Positions 32,657-43,818 of a DNA stretch of 64,000 nt are shown one piece after another. The position numbers were made by a program, and so were the translations under genes. The stretch is from Closterium sp. NIES-65 (lineage: Eukaryota > Streptophyta > Zygnematophyceae > Desmidiales > Closteriaceae), in NCBI GenBank assembly GCA_948144175.1, contig CANXME010000032.1, positions 1,699,501 through 1,763,500 on the forward strand. The letters are read 5' to 3'. Below the pieces are notes generated by a model. The model was not told the DNA's origin. It was given only the letters and a program-made list of their open reading frames with translations, and did not search any database. The stretch's first letter is position 1. Every line of letters starts with the position of its first letter.

Positions 32657-33904
32657 AAGGTCGATGCATAGCTCGGCCGCTCACCAAGGTCGGCGAGCAA
32701 GAAGGTCAACCAACGCAGCTCCTGTGCTGCCATAGCACCAGCGTAGATCTCAGCCTCAACGGTAGAGGTCGAGACCAAGGAGGAACGCGTGGACCTCCAC
32801 GAAACAGGTCCAGAACCCAGACTGAAGCAGTACCCCTGGGTAGACCTGTGAGTCTCAGAGTCGTCAGCGTAAGAAGAGTCACAGTGACCAGTAAGTACGA
32901 CCGACTGCTGCCCTCCAAAAACCAGCCCCACGCCTGATGTCATCGCTAGGCCTCACAGCTGCCGTCCAGTAAACAGGACGGTGTCTCCCTGACGCAACAA
33001 ATCGAGCAAGGAAATTGAGAGGGAAGGCGAGGTCCGGGCGAGTTCAAGTCATCAGGTACATGAGGCAGCCCACCAGGTCTGCGTAGGGACCACAAGGCTC
33101 AAACGGCTCGTCAGGAAAGGGTCGCGTAAGTTTGTGGCCAACAGCAAGAGGTGTGCGCTGTACTGTGGAGTGTTGAAGCCCAAACCGCTGAAGGACCTGC
33201 TGCACCATGTGTAACTGTGAGAGTGTAATAGTGCGAGCAGCTCTGTCCCTGGTGATCTGCAGGCCAAGGTAGTGGCGCAGCTCACCTAGGTCAGTGCACG
33301 TGTGTCTCTTCTACGGTTCGGACTTCATGTCTGCCAAGGCAACCCCATCAGCAGTAGCAAAAACCAGGTCATCGACGTAGACAAGAACAAAGAACAGTGT
33401 GGAGCCACGACGAACGAACAGCTACGGGTCGGCAGAAGACGGCTGGAAACCAAGGCCAGACAAGGTAGAACGAAGAGTGTCGTGGCACTCACGAGGAGCC
33501 TGACGAAGACCGTAGACCGGCCGCCTCAACCTCCACTGGGTCCCAGGAGGGAAAGCGCCAGTGAATACAGAGGGACGACACAGCGAGACCTCTTCGTGTA
33601 AGCTACCCTGAAGGAAAGCAGTGGAGAATTCGAGGGAGTGTAACACGTAGTCTCTCTGTGCTGCTACGTGCAATAACACCCGAAGAGTGGTCATCTTCGG
33701 GGTAGGCACTAAGGTCTGAAAGAAGTCAACTCCCTCGCACTGACTGAAAGCTCTAGCCGCGTAACGCGCCTTGAAGATCGGAGGAGATCCCGGTGGCCGC
33801 TTCACCCTGTAGATCCACATGCCATTGACTACGTTCGCCCCAAGGGGGTGAACTTCGTCGGCGTAGGTGCCTGTGGATCTGTGGGAGGCCATCTCTGCGT
33901 CCAT
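32657..33904 (-). pseudogene. C3 reverse transcriptase and RNase H N-terminal part
   Basis: Frame 33904-33422 begins MDAEMASHRSTGTYADEVHPLG and contains SLEFSTAFLQGSLHEEV and YGLRQAPRECHD. After a stop near 33425 the catalytic YVDDLVFATAD (about 33355-33385) is intact. A TAG at 33311-33313 sits where C2 reads SELQKRHTC. RNase H resumes in frame 32943-32632 (GHCDSSYADDSETHRSTQGYCF, TVEAEIYAGAMAAQELRW). Confidence 0.88.
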
Positions 33905-35052
33905 GGCAGCTCTCTACTGAGAGGCCCAAGGCCCTGACACTGCCTCGGCGTAAGTGCGAGGAGTCGGTATGTCAAGGGCATCGGGGTCTCTCTCAGGGGT
34001 GAGCAGCATGGCACAGAGATGAGGGGAAGCGGCTGCCAGGAACTCTAGCTCAAACTGCCTGTCCTCTAGGGCGTCACAGCCAAGGGCAGACTCACCCCCG
34101 ACGGCCAGAGGACTGGTAGGAGGAGCAGCCACAAGACCGGTGGTGTAGTCAAGGCGGCGAGTAGAGGCAAGCCTAGTGACTGCGGCAGTAAGAGCGGAGA
34201 CAGAGGACAGAGAGGCATGAGGGTGGGTAACAAGAGAGTCGAGAACACGAGAGAGAACAGGACGGTACGTGCGGTAGTAGTCAGTAACAGGAGTACAGAG
34301 GGAAGTAGTGAGGGCCGACTCAGGGGGAGAAGGAAGCACAGACTGAGACAAATGAGGCGGACTAGGGAGGTAGTACGAAGGTCAGTGAGAGCGACAGGGG
34401 ACGAGGGACAAGCACGAGGAGAGCAACGAGAGGGCCAGGCGTCCAAAGGAGGAGGAGACAATGGAGTCAGAGAACGAGGAAGAACAGCTGGAGAGGAGTT
34501 AGGAGGAGGAAACGTGGGACCGTAGACAGGAGGAGAGGGGGAGGAGGAAGGAGAGGGAGAGAGGAGACTGAGGGTCCGAAGACCAGAGACAGGAGGAGGA
34601 GGTGGCGGCTGCTGCTGCTCCTGCTGCGGCTGTTACCTCTGCTCCTCCAGCGAGGCTGCTCCAGGTGCGACTGCTGCTGCTCCCGGCTGCTGTTGCTGCT
34701 GCTCCTCCTCCTCCAGCCGCTGCAACTCTCGCTCCTCTCTCTCTAACTCCAGCTGCTCCTCACGGGCACGGCGAACACGAGCCTGGTGTCGGGTCGGGTA
34801 GGGGTTGGGGGGGAGGAGTAGTGGCCAGGGCTGTGACAGCCCCAGGACCGGCCTCCACAGCACCAAGCGCACCACCCCCAGAGTCAGCACCAGCAACAGC
34901 AACACGGGCAGGCTCACCAAAAACCACTGGGGGCGCACCCGCACCCCCAGACGTAGCACCCCCAGAGTCAGCTCGACCAGCACCAGCTCTCGGAAGAGTA
35001 GAGTTTCCTGCAGCCACGGGCTCAAATCCAACTCCAGCACCCCAAGAACCAT
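33905..35052 (-). pseudogene. C3 integrase-RT linker
   Basis: Frame 34351-33914 matches the end of the linker in C2 and C4 (TRRLDYTTGLVAAPPTSPLAVGGESALGCDALEDRQFELEFLAAASPHL). A TAG near 33917 breaks the SQW(R/Q)AAMDAEM junction. Upstream (34600-35050) it is Gly/Ala/Pro/Gln-rich with an REEQLELEREERELQRLEEEEQQQQQ stretch (about 34690-34780) that could form a coiled coil. Confidence 0.75.
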
Positions 35053-35490
35053 GACCCGGGTCGCACGCTGAATTTCGTCGACGCGAAATTCGGAGCCTTG
35101 AATTTTGCCGAGCGAATTCCAATGACTGAAATTCCATAGACGAGAATTTCCGCGACAAGAATTCCGCCGACCACCGACTGTAACTCCCGTGCGAATTTCG
35201 TTGACTTCGACACTTCGCTGCCGAGTTTCAAACCGAACGCGACCCGAGATCGATTTCGCCAAACTGTCCCCAATCTGTCCCCAAACTGTCCCCAATCTGT
35301 CCTGACAAGACACATTCGGGACACTTGAATCAAAAGGTCTTCAGTTCGAAACTCGCGTGCACCATAACCAGTGCCTTAGCAGAAACTGTCCTGAATCTGT
35401 CCTGAGACACTTTCAGGACATATTTGAAGGTCACGAGTTCGAATCCCAGCGCAGACATTTTGTTGCTCATGGCAGCATTTCCTTCTAACA
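35053..35490 (-). repeat. element E 3' LTR (truncated)
   Basis: 438 bp, about 95% identical by eye to 39417-39854. It stops at GACCCGGGTC. Confidence 0.88.
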
Positions 35491-35499
35491 CGCCCCCTT

Positions 35500-36600
35500 G
35501 CTGTCAGGCTCACACTGGACCAGCCCGGCTGCTGCACAACATCGGTTGAAGGTTGCCTTGTTGAGCCGCTTCGTTAAGAAGTCCGCGGGCTGCGCCGTCG
35601 TAGGGATGTGCTGCAGCTCTTACTTCTTCGTGCGCACCATGTCCTGTAGCCACATGTGGCAACAGTCCACATGCTTCATACGCCCCTACAGCCCGCCCGC
35701 CTGGGTGAGCTGCACCGCTGACATGTTGTCGACATACAGGGTGGTGGGGCCACCCTTCTTGAGCAGATGAAACTCCCGCAGCAAGAACCTTAGCTTGCGC
35801 CCCTCCTTTCCTGCTTCCACCGTAGCCACAAGCTCGCTCTCGGTGGAGGAAAGTTTGATCGCACCCTGCAGCTTCTTGGCCTGCCATGAAATGGCAGCTC
35901 TGCCAAGCTTGAAGAGGTAGCCTCCCGAGGACGATCGGTTCTCCTTGTCGCCCGCATGATCTGCATCCGCGTACCCCACGATAGTCAAACTCTCAGGACC
36001 TCCCTTGAAAAGCAGCCCCATGTTCGGTGAGGCAGCCCAGTAGGAGAGTGTGCGGAATAGCTCATGCCAATGCGCATCCGTCCTGAGATGTGCACCTGCT
36101 GCAAGGTGGTCGGCCATGGTGCGATCGGCAAACAGCTCAGCACCCTCCATGACAAAGCTGGTAGAGGAGAGAGGGGTGATCGTCTGCTTCTTCGGTGGCG
36201 CCCCCTTGAAGAACCGCTGCTGCACCTTCGCCACGTATGCATCCTGGTGTAGGAGGAGTGTCTTGTTGGGGTGGTCATGCACAATCTGCAGACTAAGATA
36301 GCCTTCCGTAGATGACATGTATTCCACCACGAGGAGACCTTTGTCCACCACCTTGCCTTCAGGTCCGGTTAAGGTTACTCCGAGGTTGATGATGATGCTC
36401 CTCAATCCCCCTTCCTCCTCATCAGCCTCATCCAAGTACTCCACATCATAGTAGATGTCCGTGCCATAGGCACCTCCAGCAAGGAATGCAATGCCGTACA
36501 TGTTGTTGCCATCAACCGCATCCAAGGCCATCATGGTGGATGTGGGAAGCCGAACAAGTGGCATACCCTTGTTGGACCTGCTAGAATGACATGGGGGTGG
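35500..36600 (-). pseudogene. element E RT thumb and RNase H
   Basis: Frame 36564-35686 (292 aa) starts inside the RT after the catalytic region: TDIYYDVEYLDEADEEE, SLQIVHDHPNKTLLLHQDAYVAKVQQRFF, then RNase H VGYADADHAGDKENRSSSGGYLFKLG, ISWQAKKLQGAIKLSSTESELVA, LYVDNMSAVQLTQAGG. It ends near 35500 before the PPT. No YVDD motif and no palm domain are present, so there is no polymerase. Confidence 0.87.
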
Positions 36601-36609
36601 GGGAGTGGG

Positions 36610-38376
36610 CTAGAGGGGCGGAACCGTGGGTATGGGGTCCTTCCCATGAGTTGCCGCCGATTTCAGGTCCGCTGCCTCTCCTTCCTTGTCTTCATTAGCT
36701 GCACGACGTTCATCCGCAAAGGGGCCAACCTCTGGTCCCAGAGGTGCCAAGCTAGCTGCTAAGGATGGGCAGAGAGCTGGCGGTGCCATGGTTGCATTGC
36801 TGCCCAAAGGGTCAACCGAACGATCAAACGATTGTTTGCCCCCTTGCATGGACGGCACTGGGATTATGATGACGGTACGTGACGGCGGCTGATTCTGCTC
36901 AGGGCCATGGACCATCCCAAGAACCTCCCCCTCTCGCACGTCAGGCAGCGGAAGCGTTTGACGAGTGAGTTTGGCTTCTTGGGAGGAGGCGCTCAACGTG
37001 TCCTCCCCTCCTTTCTCTACGTCCATGCCTAGCATGACACTGTCTGTGGCTGTCTACTGCACCGCACCAGCATGGTCATTCTCAATGTGAGTGTGTCGCA
37101 GGTTGAGCATCGCCTCGGTCCCCACCGCATATGTTGTGAGGCTGGCCGCTTCGTCATTCTCTTCCGGCGCGCTTGACACCACCTCAGCAAATATCTTAGG
37201 CATACCATTGCCTGCCACCTCAGCCGCTGTGCCATTGCATGCCGCTGTAGCTGCTGTATTGTTGCATATTGCTGCAACCACCGTGCCTTTGCATGCCGCC
37301 ACAGCCGCCCTACCGTTGCATGCCGCCGCAGCCGCCCTGCCGTTGCATGCCGCTGCAGCCGCCGTGCCGTTGCTCGCCGCTCCACCCGCCAAATTGGTGC
37401 ATGCCACTACAGCCGCCGTGCCGTTGCATGCTGCTGCAGCCCCTGTGCCGTTGCTCGCCACTCCACCCGCCATATTGGTGCATGCCGCTTCAGCCGCCGT
37501 GCCGTTGCATGCCGCTGCAGCCGTTGCACCGTTCCTTGCTGGCCCCGGTTTCAGGTCAAGGTAGTGAAGGCGATGGCGGTATCGTGCCGTTGCAGCCACT
37601 TGACCTCCTGATGCGATGATGCGAGTGACACCTTCCTCGGTTTGCAGCTTTGCTCCCTTATCCAAGAGCTGCCCAGGGGAGACCAAGTTGGCCTTCATTC
37701 CTGGCACAAACAGGACATCATGTAGGGTCACATGCAAGCCGTTAGTGCCCTCCAGTAAAACCTCACCAGCACCGGCAACTTTCTGCATAGAACCATCAAA
37801 CCCTTTGACCGATTTCGTTGCAGATGGGTCACGGATCACCGTGAACCACTCCTTGCGGTCGGTCATGTGTTGGGAGCATCCTGAGTCAAGAAACCACAAG
37901 TCCTTGTCGTCGGCCAGCAACTTAGCAGCCGAACATGCGACAGTGAGCGACACGCCCTTCCCGTCTCCTTCAGCTACGTTCGCGGCTGCCGCAGACGTTG
38001 TATCTTTCTTCTTGTTGGGGCACTTGGCAGCCATGTGCCCCTCCTCATTGCAGTTGTAGCAGCGCCCCTTCAAGGGGGCTCGCTTCTTCTCCCACTTGCC
38101 GTCCTTCTTCTTGTCCGTCTGCTCCTGTCCCCCTTTTCCTTCCTTCCCGTTGACCCCCGTTGTAGCCACGATGGTGTTGACAGCGCCCGCAAAAGCAGAT
38201 GCATCGCTGGTGATCTGCTTGTAACTCTGTTCGATGGATAGAGTCTGCTCCTCGATCAACACCTCGCTGCACACGCGTTCCACCATCATGTCAGGGCTGG
38301 AAATATCGAGCTTGCGGCGAAGAAATCCGTACTCCAGTGGTAGGCCCTTTAGCACGTGGGCGGCAAACGTGGCCAT
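36610..38376 (-). pseudogene. element E gag C-terminus, protease and Ala/Asn-rich repeat domain
   Basis: Frame 38376-37054 (440 aa) has gag (LKGLPLEYGFLRRKLDISSP), a canonical zinc knuckle CYNCNEEGHMAAKC (about 38040-38085), protease WFLDSGCSQHMTDRKEWF (about 37850-37905) and LVSPGQLLDKGAKL. Where the integrase zinc region should start it enters about 110 residues of AACNGTAA/ACTNLAGGAASNG repeats (37220-37560). A TAG at 37054-37056 follows VQ. Frame 37035-36610 continues with a Pro/Ala-rich stretch leading into the RNase H part. Confidence 0.87.
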
Positions 38377-38396
38377 GTGGACCTCCTGTCCAATGG

Positions 38397-39113
38397 TCAG
38401 CAGCTCCGCTCGGATGGTGCGGCCCTATTGCAGTAGGATTCCGCCGTTTCATCATCTCCCTTCCTGAGTTGGGCTAACTGGGTGTGAAGTAGGGAAGCAT
38501 GGAGGGCATCACAAACTTGATAAGTAGACAAGATATATGCCCATGCTAGCTGCTCGGCTTTCTCTTGCTGAGAGAAACCAGAGATGGACATTCGGATGGG
38601 TGGAGAAACACATCGGTTCAGCACCATGAATGCAAGCATTTGGCCCTTTGTGTACTCCTCTCGTTGCAAGAGGTTGTTTGGGGCCGGGCTTGGTGCTGTC
38701 CCGTTGCAAAACTGCCACAAATCAGCACACTGGAGCTGAGGTCGGATGGCGCTGATCCACGCGGTAAGGTCGTGCCTTCCCTCCAGCAGCGGCGTCACAA
38801 AGATGTGTTCAACTCCAAACTTGAATTGACCGTAGCTCGCCCCGATCATTCCCGTGTCAATGGTCGGTGCAACAACTCCTCCGCCAATGCCCAGGGCATT
38901 TGGAGCTTTGTGCACAGCTCCTCCTACACCAGTTCCTCCTTACTGGCCACTCGCAGGTGCTTGCTCCGCCGCGCGCTCCCGAACCATGCGTAGTAGACGA
39001 CCGTCCACAATAAGGTCGACCTCATCATCACGCAAGTTAGGGTGGTGCTCACGAACGGACGCCTCCAGCTCCTGACGGGAATTCAGGCCCTCAGCACTCG
39101 TTAACCACTCCAT
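38397..39113 (-). pseudogene. element E gag N-terminal part
   Basis: Starts at the minus ATG 39111-39113 (MEWLTSAEGLNSRQELEASV). A TAA near 38943 breaks it. Frame 38915-38397 carries SYGQFKFGVEHIFVTPLLEGRHDLTAWISAIRPQL and YQVCDALHASLLHTQLAQLRKGDDETAESYCN, matching the X gag domain in order and spacing. Confidence 0.87.
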
Positions 39114-39218
39114 GCGCGGTCAAAACGAGCGTCGGCCACACCAACGTAGGAACGAAGTGACGGGAGGACGGAACAAGCTGCTAGTTGGATCGACGCAGAT
39201 AACGCAGCTCTGATACCA

Positions 39219-39854
39219 CGTCAAACTTCACTACTATAGCAGCTTGATAGAGCTTGAAAGCACAATTCCAACGAACCAAAGATTGCATGAAATGGTCCAC
39301 TATAGCCAGAGTTACACACAAACATAGCAATGATAATGACTTGGTTAATTTATGGTTTGTGCTCTCTGGTTTTATACTAGGACGCAATACAAAATAAAAA
39401 CACACAAGAAAGTGTCGACCCGGGTCGCACGTTGAATTTCGTCGACGCAAAATTTGGTGCCTTGAATTTCGCCGAGCGGATTCCATTGACTAGAATTCCG
39501 TAGACGAGAATTTCCGCGACAAAAATTCCGTCGACCACCGACTGTAACTCCCGTGCGAATTTCGTTTACTTCGACACTTCGCTGCCGAGTTTCAAGCCGA
39601 ACGCGACCCGAGATCGATTTCGCCAAACTGTCCCCAATCTGTCCCCAAACTGTCCTCAATCTGTCCTGACAAGACACTTTCTTGACACCTGAATCAAAAG
39701 GTCTTTAGTTCGAAACTCGCGTGCACCATAACCAGCGCCTTAGCAGAAACTGTCCTGAATCTGTCCTGAGACACTTTCAGGACAGATTTGAAGGTCACGA
39801 GTTCGAATCCCAGCGCAGACATTTTGTTGCTCATGGCAGCATTTCCTTCTAACA
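39219..39854 (-). repeat. element E 5' LTR
   Basis: 636 bp on minus, TGTTAGAAGG...GTTTGACG, with a TATAAAA box (39370-39376). It contains a perfect 12-bp inverted repeat (39758-39769, 39777-39788), CTGTCCCCAA repeats (39625-39660) and B-box-like GAGTTCGAATC (39799-39809, plus). The terminal CG is read as a mutated CA. Confidence 0.8.
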
Positions 39855-41103
39855 GAGCGGGGGTCAGGAAGAGGGGGGGAGGAGGAACCGGGAGACCTCG
39901 ACAGGGGTACCTGACGTAGTAGGGGACGAACTCCTCGAAACGGACGTAACGGGAGCCGAAGAACCGGTGAGAGGGAGGGTAGTAAAAGGTGAAGTCAGGG
40001 GACTCCTTAGGGAAACCGAAGAAGACACAGGGAACGGCGCGAGGCGAGAGCTTGTCCGCGGAGGTGTCGCGAACAAGAGCCAAGCAACCCCAGACATGAA
40101 ACCGCGACGCAACACCAGGGGACCCAGTCCAAAGACCGGTCGGTAAAACCTCTGGCTGAGAGACACGCGGCCAGAGGTTCAGCTGGTGAGCAGCGTACCG
40201 AACCGCATAGGGCCACAGAAAATGGGGGGCACGGGCGTGAGTCAATGAGGTGCGGGCGATCTCCATGACCAAGCCTATGCGGCGCTCAGCAACCCCATTC
40301 TGCTGTGAGGACTCTGGAAGCGTCCAGGACTGACGAATGCCCTGCTCGCGACAGAATCCAGCAAGAAAGCCGGAGCAAAACTCACCCCCGTGGTTGGAGT
40401 GAAGACAGCTGACACAACAACCACGAGTGTCCTCTGTGGTAAGCAACCACCTGATCAGCATAGAAGTCACCTATGACTTCTTTGCCAGGGGGAACACTGT
40501 GGTGTAGCAGGTGTAGTCGTCAACGACCACCAGAAAGAAACGCTCACGCTCAGGGCCAAGGCGAGGGGCGGGGCCCCAGACGTCCAAGTGGATTGTCTCA
40601 AACAGCTGGGTGGCCGGACGAAGGAAGGAGGATTGAGGGGTGGCGCGCAGCCGACCCTCAACATAGGGACCGCACGGTGGTGCAAGGGACGCCGGGAGCG
40701 ACGGCAAGACAGACAGGAGGCCTTAGACAAGACGCGGACGAGTCACAGCGCACAGACGAGTAAGGGACGGGTGCCCCATCCGGTGGTGCCACAGAACGGT
40801 GGGGTGGGCAAGCGACCGGCAGGAGCAAGACGCAGCAATTGGACCAGACGCGGGAACACGACCAGACACAGCTACCTAGGGGGACGCGGTAACCTGGTGA
40901 GACGCAAGGACCAGACGGGGGGAAGGGACAGGGGCCGGGGGCAGTAGCGGCCGCTGCGGCTGCTGCTGCTGCCGCCCACCGGGGCCAGTGTGAAGAGTGT
41001 AGAGACCGGAGCCCGGCTCAGCAGTAAAGGTGGCAAGAGGCTGGAAAGAGGCCCCGTCAACACACACTGCGGTCTCGCTAGAGGGCTCAAACCACACACC
41101 CAC
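39855..41103 (-). pseudogene. C3 integrase
   Basis: Zinc region TVLWHHRMGHPSLTRL and a CGPYV site (the second Cys of CxxC is Val here), core IHLDVWGPAPRL, VVDDYTCYTTVFPL, LHSNHGGEF (second catalytic Asp is Asn), SQQNGVAERRIGLVMEIARTS, then DTSADKLSPRAVPCVFFGF and YVRFEEFVPYYVRYP. Stops occur at 40876-40878 and near 40495. Frame 40470-39694 (258 aa) carries the C-terminal half up to the junction with E. Confidence 0.88.
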
Positions 41104-42860
41104 GTGCTAACTCACGAGAGGCCTCATGCCCACCAAGTTCCTCGAGAACGAGGGGACGTGGAACCCGGTCAGAGACCTAGAGTTGAAGAGGTGTGAGTGT
41201 CGTGCGGTCGCGGAAGAAACAGTGCGAAGCTCCAGAGTCTAGAGTGAAAGACAGCGAAGCGTCCCCCGGAGCAGCTCCTGGACTAGTGTCTACACAAGTA
41301 CCTACACTAGCAACACATCTCAACAAGACTAGCACCTAAGCTAACAACACTCGAGTAAACTGAGTCAGAAGCACTAGAGTCAACAACAGCATACATAGCA
41401 TAAGGAGCTCCTAAGAGATCAACTAATTGAGAAGCTGACATGCCCCACAAAGCAGAGCCGTACGTCTGAACTAGAGGAAACCGGTCAAGGGCAGGGCCAC
41501 CAACGGCGAAGGCCAAACGGACCGTGTCAGTAAGCTAAGCAAAGCACTGACCAGGAGGGTGGGCACGCCGACAAGGCTGGCCCCGGCGAGCACCCGTCAG
41601 AACCTGATAGGTGCACGGAGGGTGAACAACACCTTGCTGGAGCTGACGCTGTCTTGACCCCGAAGCCTGCTGCTGCCACTGCTGCTGCTGAGGCTGCGGT
41701 GAGGGGAGAGGCTGCTTCTGCTGCAGCTGCTGCTGTCGCTGAGTCAAGTACCACGCCGCTGCACCACCCACTGCAGTCGGCAGACTAGGGGGCGACTGAC
41801 AAACCCGGGCAAGGCCACCACCAGCTCCAGCAGGGGAGTCACCAGACCCTGCACTCCCGCCACCACCAGTCGCCACGCCACCCCCACCACCTCCGCCGCC
41901 GCCGCCGCCTGCACCCTGACCGCCCCTCTTGCCACCCCTACCCCGAGACAGCAAATAAGTTGTAACAGCAGTTGCGGTCACGTCAGTAGCAGCAGTGGCG
42001 AGAGAGGCAGCAAAGGTGGGCAGCTAAGGGACAGTGCACCCGTAGAACAGTGGAGGGGGCACAGTACCAGAGGCAGAGACTATGGAGCGAAGGTTGCTCT
42101 CGACGTCCTTGGGTGCTGACTCAAGGACCTCAATAGTGAGCGCGCTAGGGTGCTTCAGAAGAAGCGTGTCACGAACCGAGGCAAGGCGGTCAGGGGGGCT
42201 AGTAGCGATGAAATAAATAGTGATCGCCATGGGGGGAGGAAGCGGTGCAAGCTGTGCCTCAGTGCAAGCAGCGCAGTAGCTAGAATCGAGCAAGCGGAGG
42301 TGAGCAATCAAGTTAGCAGAGCGCTCAAATGAGGCGAGGTCAGGAAACAGTTACGGAAGGAACAGGCGACCTAGAGAGACAATGGTGGGAGTAGCGTAGC
42401 GGGCCTTGATCGCAGTTAGGAACTCACTAGCCGTGCGAACCTAAGTGAAGTGGGTCTCCTCAGACTCAGGGAGGAGGCTGCTGAGGGCAATGCAGGCCGC
42501 AGCGTCACGCGAGGTCCGCGCTGTGAGGTCAGCACGCTGGCGGGCATATCGGTCTCTGTCGGCAGAGCTAGCGTCAGCGCCTAAGGGTACAAGATCAAGG
42601 GGCCTAGGGATGTCACCAGAAGCGTGCTCCCACAAGGACTCGCTTGCTTGCACCTGACTCGCTAGGAGACTCTGCGCACGCTGAAGCCAGACGGAGAACT
42701 CGAGGGGCCTACCCTTGGCGTCAAAGCGAAGGACCCTGAGGGTCGCCACAGTGGAAGCTGAAGCTACGAGGCCGGCAAGGCGCAGCGGTAGGCGCGGCAG
42801 GAAACTCAGCGGCAGTCGTGGGCTTGGCGACAAGCATGGCAAGGAGACAGGCGGGCGGGC
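41104..42860 (-). pseudogene. C3 gag, variant zinc motif and protease
   Basis: Frame 42842-42441 (LRFDAKGRPLEFSVWLQRAQSLLASQ) is the gag N-terminus, and 42311-42024 and 41981-41535 continue it. TAG codons at 42441-42443, 42024-42026 and 41535-41537 separate these frames, each where Gln would fit. A Gly-rich stretch precedes CTYQVLTGARRGQPC with RRAH and PPGQC (C-X13-C-X3-H-X4-C). The protease LDSGASHCFFRDRTTLTPL is near 41210-41250, with its middle deleted before HVPSFSRNLVG-like sequence; TAG at 41107-41109. Confidence 0.87.
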
Positions 42861-42899
42861 AGGTAGGACTGGCGTGTGGGCGGGCGGGTGGAGAGGCGC

Positions 42900-43709
42900 G
42901 CAAGCGTGCGCAAAAGGCAGGCGCGGCGGACGGCTAGGGCGGGGCTCGTGGCGGGCCTAACTAGCAGGCTCGGCGGGCGGCTAGGTCGGGGTCCGCGGCT
43001 AGCCGAACGGGCAGGTACGGCGGGCGGCTAGGGCGGGCCCGCGACGGGCGCGAAAGGCAGGCGCTGCGGACGGCTAAGGCAGGCCCGCGACGGGCGCAAA
43101 AGGCAGGGCCCTCGACGGACCTAACGAACAAGCGCGGCGGCAGCCTAACGAGCAGGCGCGGTGGCGGCCTAACGGGAAGACACGGCGGCGCGAAGATAGG
43201 GCCCGCGGTGGGCATAATGGGCAGGCGCGGCGGCGCAAAGGCAGGGCCCGTGGCGGGCCTAACGGGCAGGCGCGGAGGCAGCCTGGCGGGCAGGCGCAGC
43301 GACGACATAACGGGCAGGCGCGGCGGCGCGAAGACAGGGCCCGCGGTGGGAAGATTGGGCAGGCGCGGCGGCGCAAAGTCAGGGCCCGCAGCGGGCCTAA
43401 CGGGCAAGCGCGGCGGCAGCCTAACGGGCAGGCGTGGCGGCGACCTAACGGGCAGGCGCGGCGGCGCGAAGACAGTGCCCGCGGTGGGCAGAACGGGCAG
43501 GCGCGGCGGCGCGAAGGCACGGCCCGCGGAGGGCCTAACGGGGCAGGCAAGGCGGCTTAACGGGCACGCGAGACCGGTCGCGAACGAGTGGGACACGGAA
43601 CGGGAGAGTGTCGACAGCTACGGCAGGGCTACGCGACAGAACGGGTGAGGCGCGTCAGGCTCGGGCGAGAGGAACGGGATCCTACATGATCCTAACCTAG
43701 GTGATACAA
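42900..43709 (-). promoter_or_regulatory. C3 leader: degenerate primer site, hairpin, G+C minisatellite
   Basis: The site directly inside the LTR reads TTGTATCACCTAG on minus, a decayed primer site. GGATC/GATCC (43677-43681, 43688-43692) forms a 5-bp hairpin; GGGCCC is absent. 42960-43560 is tandem GGGCAGGCGCGGCGGCGCGAAG-type DNA of about 60-70 bp units. The long frames there have no recognisable domain. Confidence 0.7.
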
Positions 43710-43818
43710 TGTCAAGAATGAAAGTGTTGGTTCATTGATGTGGGTTGGGGTACACATAGCAAACCCTAACATTTGTACCCCCTAAGACAAGCCTCACTAC
43801 AGGCTACAACATTTGACA
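43710..43818 (-). repeat. C3 5' LTR
   Basis: 109 bp; two differences from the 3' copy. Confidence 0.9.

Larger units (their letters stand above)
35053..39854 (-). mobile_element. copia element E, internally deleted, inside C3
   Basis: A 636-bp 5' LTR (39219-39854) and the first 438 bp of the 3' LTR (35053-35490) share TGTTAGAAGG starts. The primer site TGGTATCAGAGC (39207-39218, minus) and PPT AAGGGGGCG (35491-35499) mark the internal ends. The 3' LTR lacks its TATA/R-U5 side and no target duplication is found, so a deletion took that end. Integrase and the RT catalytic core are absent. Confidence 0.85.
30988..43818 (-). mobile_element. copia element C3, with two nested insertions
   Basis: 109-bp LTRs (30988-31096, 43710-43818) differ at two positions. 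Flanks CTTTT and CTTTC match at 4 of 5 bases. The body reads on minus: G+C leader (42900-43670), gag, zinc-like motif, protease, integrase (to 39855), linker (35052 downward), RT and RNase H (to 31298). A solo X LTR (31542-32651) and element E (35053-39854) are nested in it. Without them it would be about 6.9 kb, like C1 and C2. Confidence 0.9.

Noticed and set aside
35053..39854. 438-bp flanking repeats as a segmental duplication unrelated to an element
   Set aside because: A polypurine tract abuts one copy, a primer site and TATA box lie at the proper place near the other, and gag-protease-RNase H lies between them.
42961..43648. Arg/Pro-rich proteins on both strands of the C3 leader
   Set aside because: Composition-driven frames over a tandem repeat between primer site and gag.
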